A stretch of DNA of 64,000 nucleotides from Lindgomyces ingoldianus (Eukaryota; Ascomycota; Dothideomycetes; Pleosporales; Lindgomycetaceae): NCBI RefSeq assembly GCF_010093535.1, contig NW_022985194.1:315638-379637 (forward strand), given 5' to 3'. The translations under genes and the position numbers were made by a program. Shown here in pieces: positions 59,270-64,000 of this stretch; position 1 is the first letter of the stretch, and every line of letters starts with the position of its first letter. The notes beneath the pieces were generated by a model. The model worked only from the letters and a program-made list of their open reading frames with translations, made no database searches and was not told the origin of the DNA.

Positions 59270-59640
59270 AAACTTAGAGGTAGGCTTTAATTCTATGTTA
59301 ACTACTAAGAACTAAATGCTATTACTATTAAAAACTAATACTTAATTTTTTTTTTATAAGAAACTCTAAGCTAACTAAGTAAAGTAAAGTATTTTATAAA
59401 GTTAGATATTATTACTGCTTTTAACAAGCTAAAAATAGTAAAAGGTAATAAGTAGCTAATAGTGTTTTAGACTTAATATAGACTATTTAAGTACTTAGTA
59501 ATGCCCTTTAGCTTAGCTAACACGCCTAGTACTTTTTAACATTTTATAAATAACTTACTCTAACCCTACCTAGACATGTTCTACACTATGTATATTAATA
59601 ATATTCTAATTTATAGTAATAGCCTTTTAGAGCATAAACA
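59270..59640 (+). pseudogene. Reverse transcriptase relic of the inner element
   Basis: Translation gives LRFYVNYRELNAITIKN, AKYFIKLDIITAFNKLKI and YLVMPFSLANTPSTF, the ordered palm and finger blocks of Ty3/Gypsy reverse transcriptases. The catalytic YxDD is YINN at 59591-59602 (two G-to-A changes). Several TAA and TAG codons interrupt the frame. Confidence 0.9.
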
Positions 59641-59999
59641 GCATGTACGCTTAGTGCTAAAGGCTATAGAAGAAGTAGGTTTATAACTTAATATAGATAA
59701 ATGTAAGTTCTACTAATTAAAGGTTACATATTTAGGATATGTAATTTTTACAGATAGCATCTAAATAGACCCTATTAAGGTTTAAACTGTGCTAGATTAG
59801 TAATACTTAAAAAACATAAAGAATATTTAAGCTTTTATAAAATTTACTAACTTTTACTAATAATTTATTAATAACTTTTTATAGTAAGTAAGCTTTATAA
59901 TTATACTTACTAAAAAAAAAATTTAATTTAACTTTAACTTAAATTACTAATAGTTTTTTAACTAGCTAAAAAAAGCTTTTACTAAAGCCTTAATACTCT

Positions 60000-60200
60000 A
60001 CTACTTTAACTTTAAACTACTAATACTTATAGAAGCTAATGCTTTAGACTATGTAGTAGCAGAAGTTCTCTTCTAGACTAAGCTAGATAGGACTATTAGG
60101 CCTATTATATACTTCTTAAAAAGAATAAGTTTTATAGAAGGTAATTATAAAATTTATAATAAAGAATTACTTGCTATAGTACACTACTTTAAATAATAGT
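60000..60200 (+). pseudogene. RNase H relic of the inner element
   Basis: EANALDYVVAEVLF and NYKIYNKELLAIVHYFK correspond to the DAS.YA.G.VL and YN..DKELLAIV.A blocks. The catalytic DAS reads EAN. Confidence 0.8.
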
Positions 60201-60704
60201 AACCTAAACTAGAAAGTGCAGCGCATCTAATACAGGTCCTATCTAACTATAAGAACTTATAGTACTTTATAACTATAAAATAACTTAGCTACTAATAAGC
60301 TTATTAGTTTAAATACTTATTTTATTTTAATTTTAAGATTACTTATTATCTTAGTTAAAATAAAAGAAAACTAAATACTTTTATAAAGTAATTCTAAAAC
60401 ATCTCTACTTAAAAAAAAGTGTAAAAGGCTTAACACTAAACTCTACTTTAACTTAAGCTATTTTTAAACTTTAACTTAAATAAAATAAATTAAATAATTA
60501 ATTAAATTATTACTAATAAGTATTTAAATAATAAATTTATCTAAGAAACTTTAAACTTACTCTAAAATAGCGCTAGTTAGTTAAAGAAAGTAACACTAGC
60601 TAACTATAAAAACTAAAATAGTAAGCTATATTACTATAACTAACTTATAATTCTTAATTTTAATAAACTAAGAATTAAACTACTCTAAATTATATATAAC
60701 TTAC

Positions 60705-61250
60705 CTATTAGAGGACACCTAGGTAAAGGAAAGACTCTTAACCTACTATAAAGAGAGTACTACTAGCCCTGCATGTTCTATACTGTACACTAATATGTAT
60801 TATGTTGCTATACTTGCTGTAAAGTAAAAGCCTTTTAAGAAAGGTATAATAGCTTACTTAAACTACTCCTAATTTTTAAATAAGCTTAGAAAGATATATT
60901 AATTAATTTTATTATAAACTTACCTTTATTTAAAAAGTATATAAATATTATAGTAGTTATTAATTACTTAACTAAGTATTAACACTTAATACTATGTTCC
61001 TCTATAACTGCCCTTAATATAGCCTAGTTATTCTACTAATATGTATAGGTTTACTATAGCCTACCTAACATAATTATATTAGATAGAAGTACACAGTTTA
61101 TCTTAGCCTTCTAGAATAAACTTTGTAAACAGCTTTAAATTATTCTTTATCTATTTATAGCTTTTTACCTAAAGACTAACAGCTAGACTAAGAACATAAA
61201 CACTATAATAAAATAAGTCCTACAAGTGTACATAAACTACTAGTAAGATA
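60705..61250 (+). pseudogene. Integrase relic of the inner element
   Basis: RGHLGKGKT followed by C-X2-C-like YTCCKVKAF is the HHCC zinc-binding module. INFIINLPLF then IIVVINYLTKY, and IIILDRSTQFI, are the first and second catalytic-aspartate regions. The first Asp is changed to Asn in this copy. Confidence 0.8.
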
Positions 61251-61792
61251 ACTAGGTAAAATAGTTAGCTATAGCATAGTTTAAAGCTAATAACATAACA
61301 TTTAAATTAATATAAGTATCTCTATTCTTAGCAAACTATAAATACTACCTTTAAATAGAATTTAAACTACTTTTAAATACCCTCTAACTAACTTATTAAT
61401 CTATATAAGTAATAAATATAAATAGACTTATTAATAAAATCTAAAATATATCTAAATATATTTATAAAAAGCTTACATAGGCTTAAGCTTTTTAATAAAA
61501 GTATATAAACTAATTTTAAACCTCTACCCCTGCGTATGCAGCTAGCAAGAAGGTTTAGCTAGACACTAGAAATATCTAAATAAACTAATAATTAAAAAAA
61601 CTTAATTAGAAGAACTTTAGCCCCTTTATAGTAGCCTATATAGTTTTATTGCACGCTTACTAATTAATCCTACCTAACAGCATAAAGATACACCCTGTGT
61701 TCTACATATTATTACTGCGCTAAGTAGCTCTTAAATCTAACTATCTACCTAGACAGCTAAACCTGCTACCTAAACCTGTTATTATAAATAAC

Positions 61793-61900
61793 AAACTAGA
61801 ATATATTATAAAAGACATTAAATAGATCTAGTTTAATAAAAAAAAATGTATCTATAAATACTTTATAAAATAGACTAGATATAACAAGCTGTTGTAGAAA
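61793..61900 (+). pseudogene. Chromodomain relic at the integrase C-terminus
   Basis: EYIIKDIK, then KKCIYKYFIK*TRYNKLL*KP, reproduces the EYEVE.IL...YLVKW.GY...WEP pattern of a chromodomain, with the Trp codons now stops. It assigns the element to the chromoviruses, whose chromodomains direct integration to heterochromatin. Confidence 0.7.
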
Positions 61901-62030
61901 CCTATAAAAGCCCTATAAGAGAACTTTATAGTAACTTAATTCTACGCCTAATACCTATTTAAACTAAACCTATACTCTAATAAAGATAACTTAATGCTAG
62001 AACTACTAATATAAAGGATTCTCTTCCTAA

Positions 62031-62044
62031 TAAGAGGGGGGGTA
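62031..62044 (+). other. Polypurine tract of the inner element
   Basis: AAGAGGGGGGG directly precedes the 3' LTR at 62046, as required for plus-strand priming. It confirms plus-strand orientation. Confidence 0.8.
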
Positions 62045-62045
62045 C

Positions 62046-62363
62046 TGTCACAGTATCCTCCCCAGATCCTAGACATAACTATATTAGACGTGTACTAGAG
62101 TATTATTAGTGCACGTCTAACATAAACATAACATAACATAGACATAAACTTAAGCATAAACTGCTTTAACACTAACTAAACCTAGAATAGGCTTAATTTA
62201 TACTTAAAGCGCTTAAACTTTTAAGCTAAGTATTTAATTACTAATTTCTTTCTAAACCTTTCTGTTCCTCACACAACGTCTTGTACCTACTATAATACCT
62301 CACGTAGTAATTAAACTAGACCTCCGTGAAGCTCTATAACCTTACTCGTGCACAATCGTGACA
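62046..62363 (+). repeat. 3' LTR of the inner element, 318 bp
   Basis: The inner (left) side is mutated relative to the 5' LTR (nine G-to-A or C-to-T differences in the first 100 bp). The outer (right) side is the better preserved copy. Confidence 0.95.
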
Positions 62364-62368
62364 GGGTG

Positions 62369-62823
62369 ACTAGATTGTAGTTTGCCCTTAATGTAGCAGT
62401 AGAGAGGCTAGGTTAAACAGTCCTTGTTAGACAAAGTTAAAGGTATATATAGTGTAAGATATATAAATAGTATTACAGCTTTTTAAAAAGCTAAATACTA
62501 CTTAGTCTATGTAATAAATAAACTAAACATTAAACACACCTTTTAAAGGTTGTTTAATGTAGGAACTATATACATGTGCTAGGGTGCTAAGGGGAGCTAG
62601 CAGGAGTTTATAGGAGCCTGCTAAAAGGGGCTCCTATAAGCTCCCTTAGGCTCCCTAAACTCGCGGCCTGTCCTCCTATTAGACAGTGCATTCTTCCATA
62701 ATCTCGGGCGGCTGCGCTGCCTCCGCGTCCTCTAATTGGTCTTTAAGCGAACCCTGCCCCAACCCAGCTAGACTGTGGAGCACTGCTGGTGGGGTTACGC
62801 TGGTCCAACCGTAGACCGTAACA
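62369..62823 (-). repeat. Right (5') LTR of the outer element, part 2
   Basis: It is the remaining 455 bp of the interrupted LTR; 140 + 455 equals the 595 bp of the left LTR. Its outer end (62640-62823) is CpG-rich and nearly unmutated. A 67-codon ORF here (62679-62882) is only an LTR reading. Confidence 0.93.
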
Positions 62824-62912
62824 GACGTGCATGCAGAGTTATGGTCACTTGAACTCAAAGTACCTCTCATTTGTCTCAGCACGGAGGGTGTCTCGCTACG
62901 CAGGGAGGGACG
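62824..62912 (+). repeat. Dispersed repeat A, copy 2, right part
   Basis: It begins with the right target-duplication copy GACGT (62824-62828) and aligns with 531-622 (GCAGAGTTAYRGTCRCTTGAA, then CAAAGTACC). Confidence 0.75.
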
Positions 62913-63054
62913 TTAGTAAGAAAGAAGGATAAGAAAGAGGTAGAGTAAGGTAAGATAACTAACGTTAACTAGGTAGCTTTAGTTCTCTAGCAAATAGGAA
63001 GAGATATTCTGCATACTTTATGTTAGAAAAGATATTAGATATATTGCTATAACG

Positions 63055-63690
63055 TGTTTACAAGCGAGCCGCGCATACAAGTGAGCCGCGCGCCCCACCA
63101 AGTCTCTTAGCCTTTTATAGCTTATATATCAACAACGCATTTAAATTCTATTAATAATATAGCAATCCTAAATTAAGCAGTATCTATAGAATCTTTCTTA
63201 CACATACGTAAGTTGTGCCTAGGCTCTCTGCAGCGCGTGCAGCGCGCTGCAGCCTGCCGGCTCATACCTAACCGCGCCTGGCTATACCGCGTTTCTCCCT
63301 CTAGTTGCTGCTTAATAGCCTTTTAAGTAATAATATCTTCCCCCTCTTCCTTTATTAAGGTACCCTGCTTCTAGATTTACTTCTTTTTACACTACTTCTA
63401 TGCTGTGGCTGCCTTATTTGCTCTTTATAGAGTAGCTATCTTATTACACATAAGCACTATTAAATGCGCTATTCTCTTAGCGCCTCTTATAAGCTAATTA
63501 AGCGACTAAATAACTAATATAGAAGAGGATCCTTAATGCCTTTAAATCTGCTTACAAACTAAAGTTAACTAAGCGCCTAGCTTGCGCGCGTTGCTTAGTG
63601 TTGCAGATTCCTATAGGGCATCTAGTAGAGCTAGTGGCGACAGTGTGCGAAGCTTAACATCAAGCTTTAAGAGCACTGCCTCTAGGTTAT
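63055..63690 (-). pseudogene. Relic of a second pogo-type transposase, C-terminal part with CCHC tail
   Basis: Minus-strand translation gives ALQESATLSNARKLGA, then a stop-interrupted region, IKQQLEGETRYSQARLGM and a tail RCTRCREPRHNLRMC. The tail is a C-X2-C-X4-H-X4-C knuckle. This ending is typical of fungal pogo-like DDE transposases, and differs from the basic tail of the relic at 1306-2284, so it is another family. Beyond the coding end, GTGTTTACAAGCGAGCCGCG with a second ACAAGTGAGCCGCGC is a probable terminal repeat near 63055-63095. The 5' part of the gene is cut off by the LTR at 63691. Confidence 0.7.
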
Positions 63691-64000
63691 TGTTACGGTC
63701 TACGGTTGGACCAGCGTAACCCCACCAGCAGTGCTCCACAATCTAGCCAGTTTGGGGCAGGGCTCGCTTACAGACCAGGCGGAGGACGCGGAGGTAGCGC
63801 GGCTACCCGAGATCATGAAAGAATGCGTTGTCTAATAGGAGGACAGGCCGTGAATTAAAAGGAGCTTAAGGGAGCTTAAGGGAGCTTATAGAAACCCCTC
63901 TTAGAGGGCTCCTATAAACTCCTGCTAACTCCCCTTAGCGTCCCCTGCACATGTATATAGTTCCTACATTAAACAACCTTTAAAAGGTGTGTTTAATGTT
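63691..64000 (+). repeat. Third LTR of the outer family, opposite orientation, truncated by the window end
   Basis: It begins TGTTACGGTCTACGGTTGGA, the reverse complement of the outer element's right end. It follows the family LTR to the window end, with an internal tandem GAGCTTAAGGG expansion at 63861-63893. It is either a solo LTR or the 5' LTR of a plus-strand element. The bases before it (GTTAT, 63686-63690) are the candidate target duplication, not testable here. Confidence 0.88.

Larger units (their letters stand above)
56698..62363 (+). mobile_element. Inner chromodomain-bearing Ty3/Gypsy retrotransposon, RIP-degraded
   Basis: A 5666-bp element begins TGTCACAGTATCC and ends AATCGTGACA, flanked by GGGTG (56693-56697 and 62364-62368). 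Identical-length LTRs of 318 bp bound it. On the plus strand the domain order is reverse transcriptase (about 59.3 kb), RNase H (about 60.1 kb), integrase (about 60.7-61.3 kb) and chromodomain (about 61.85 kb), followed by a polypurine tract. This is the order of chromoviruses such as MAGGY or Tf1-related elements. No open frame survives. Its insertion into the outer element's LTR makes it the younger insertion. Confidence 0.93.
49466..62823 (-). mobile_element. Outer Ty3/Gypsy LTR retrotransposon, RIP-degraded, carrying a nested element
   Basis: The element begins TGTTACAATC and ends CCGTAACA (TG...CA), flanked by GACGT. Its two LTRs are each 595 bp once the nested element is removed. Without the insert it would be about 7.7 kb. 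Coding is on the minus strand: a polypurine tract lies next to the left LTR, an integrase core at about 51.7 kb, reverse transcriptase at about 53 kb and a zinc-knuckle gag relic at about 55.4 kb. This gives gag-RT-integrase order from right to left, as in Ty3/Gypsy. Almost every reading frame is full of TAA and TAG. Most of the interior is over 70% A+T by eye, with a GC-richer island at about 52440-52560 that was apparently spared. Confidence 0.93.

Noticed and set aside
62679..62882. 67-codon minus-strand ORF at the outer LTR
   Set aside because: It straddles the LTR end and repeat A, so it is a chance reading of non-coding repeat sequence.
1..64000. CRISPR arrays, tRNA or rRNA genes
   Set aside because: No regularly spaced direct repeats, no cloverleaf with a convincing B-box (GGTTCGANTCC) and no rRNA sequence were seen by eye; a tRNAscan run would be needed to exclude a divergent tRNA.

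Overview
This window comes from the nuclear genome of a filamentous ascomycete (Pezizomycotina). The evidence is short spliceosomal introns (about 47-77 nt in most genes, GTRNGT donors, CTAAC-type branch points), HET-domain genes, an Egh16/Gas1-type secreted protein, and AT-saturated transposons carrying the G:C-to-A:T signature of repeat-induced point mutation (RIP). The species cannot be fixed from the sequence.

Layout. 1-6.6 kb is a degenerate, AT-rich flank: a dispersed repeat, a pogo/Fot-type transposase relic, a HET-domain gene broken by one frameshift, and a 611-bp element with terminal inverted repeats. 6.6-42.3 kb is a gene-bearing block with ten genes: a four-TM membrane protein (-), an SPX-RING protein (-) divergent from a JJJ1-type J-protein (+), phenylalanine ammonia-lyase (+), a secreted pectin-lyase-fold protein (-), a tyrosinase (-), an acidic repeat protein (+), a BCK1-type MAPKKK (-) divergent from pyruvate decarboxylase (+), an FAD monooxygenase with a homopolymer frameshift (+), and an Egh16/Gas1-type secreted protein (+). 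42.3-49 kb is a gene graveyard with relics of a fungal rhodopsin-domain membrane protein, an APH-family phosphotransferase and a second HET gene with nonsense codons.

49.5-62.8 kb is a 13.4-kb nested retrotransposon. An outer Ty3/Gypsy element on the minus strand (595-bp LTRs, 5-bp target duplication GACGT) is inserted into a second copy of the dispersed repeat seen at 80-622. The uninterrupted first copy shows the empty site. A 5.67-kb chromodomain-bearing Ty3/Gypsy element on the plus strand (318-bp LTRs, target duplication GGGTG) is inserted into the outer element's right LTR. Both are heavily mutated and have no surviving ORFs. 63.05-64 kb holds a second pogo transposase relic, cut by a third LTR of the outer family in opposite orientation, which runs off the window.

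No metabolic gene cluster is evident. PAL, tyrosinase and the FAD monooxygenase are not contiguous. The most informative signals are the nested insertion with its paralogous empty site, and a repeated pattern in which RIP-like mutation is weak at the outer edge of each LTR and strong at the inner edge. Intron and start coordinates below were derived by hand from splice signals, reading frame and family conservation.
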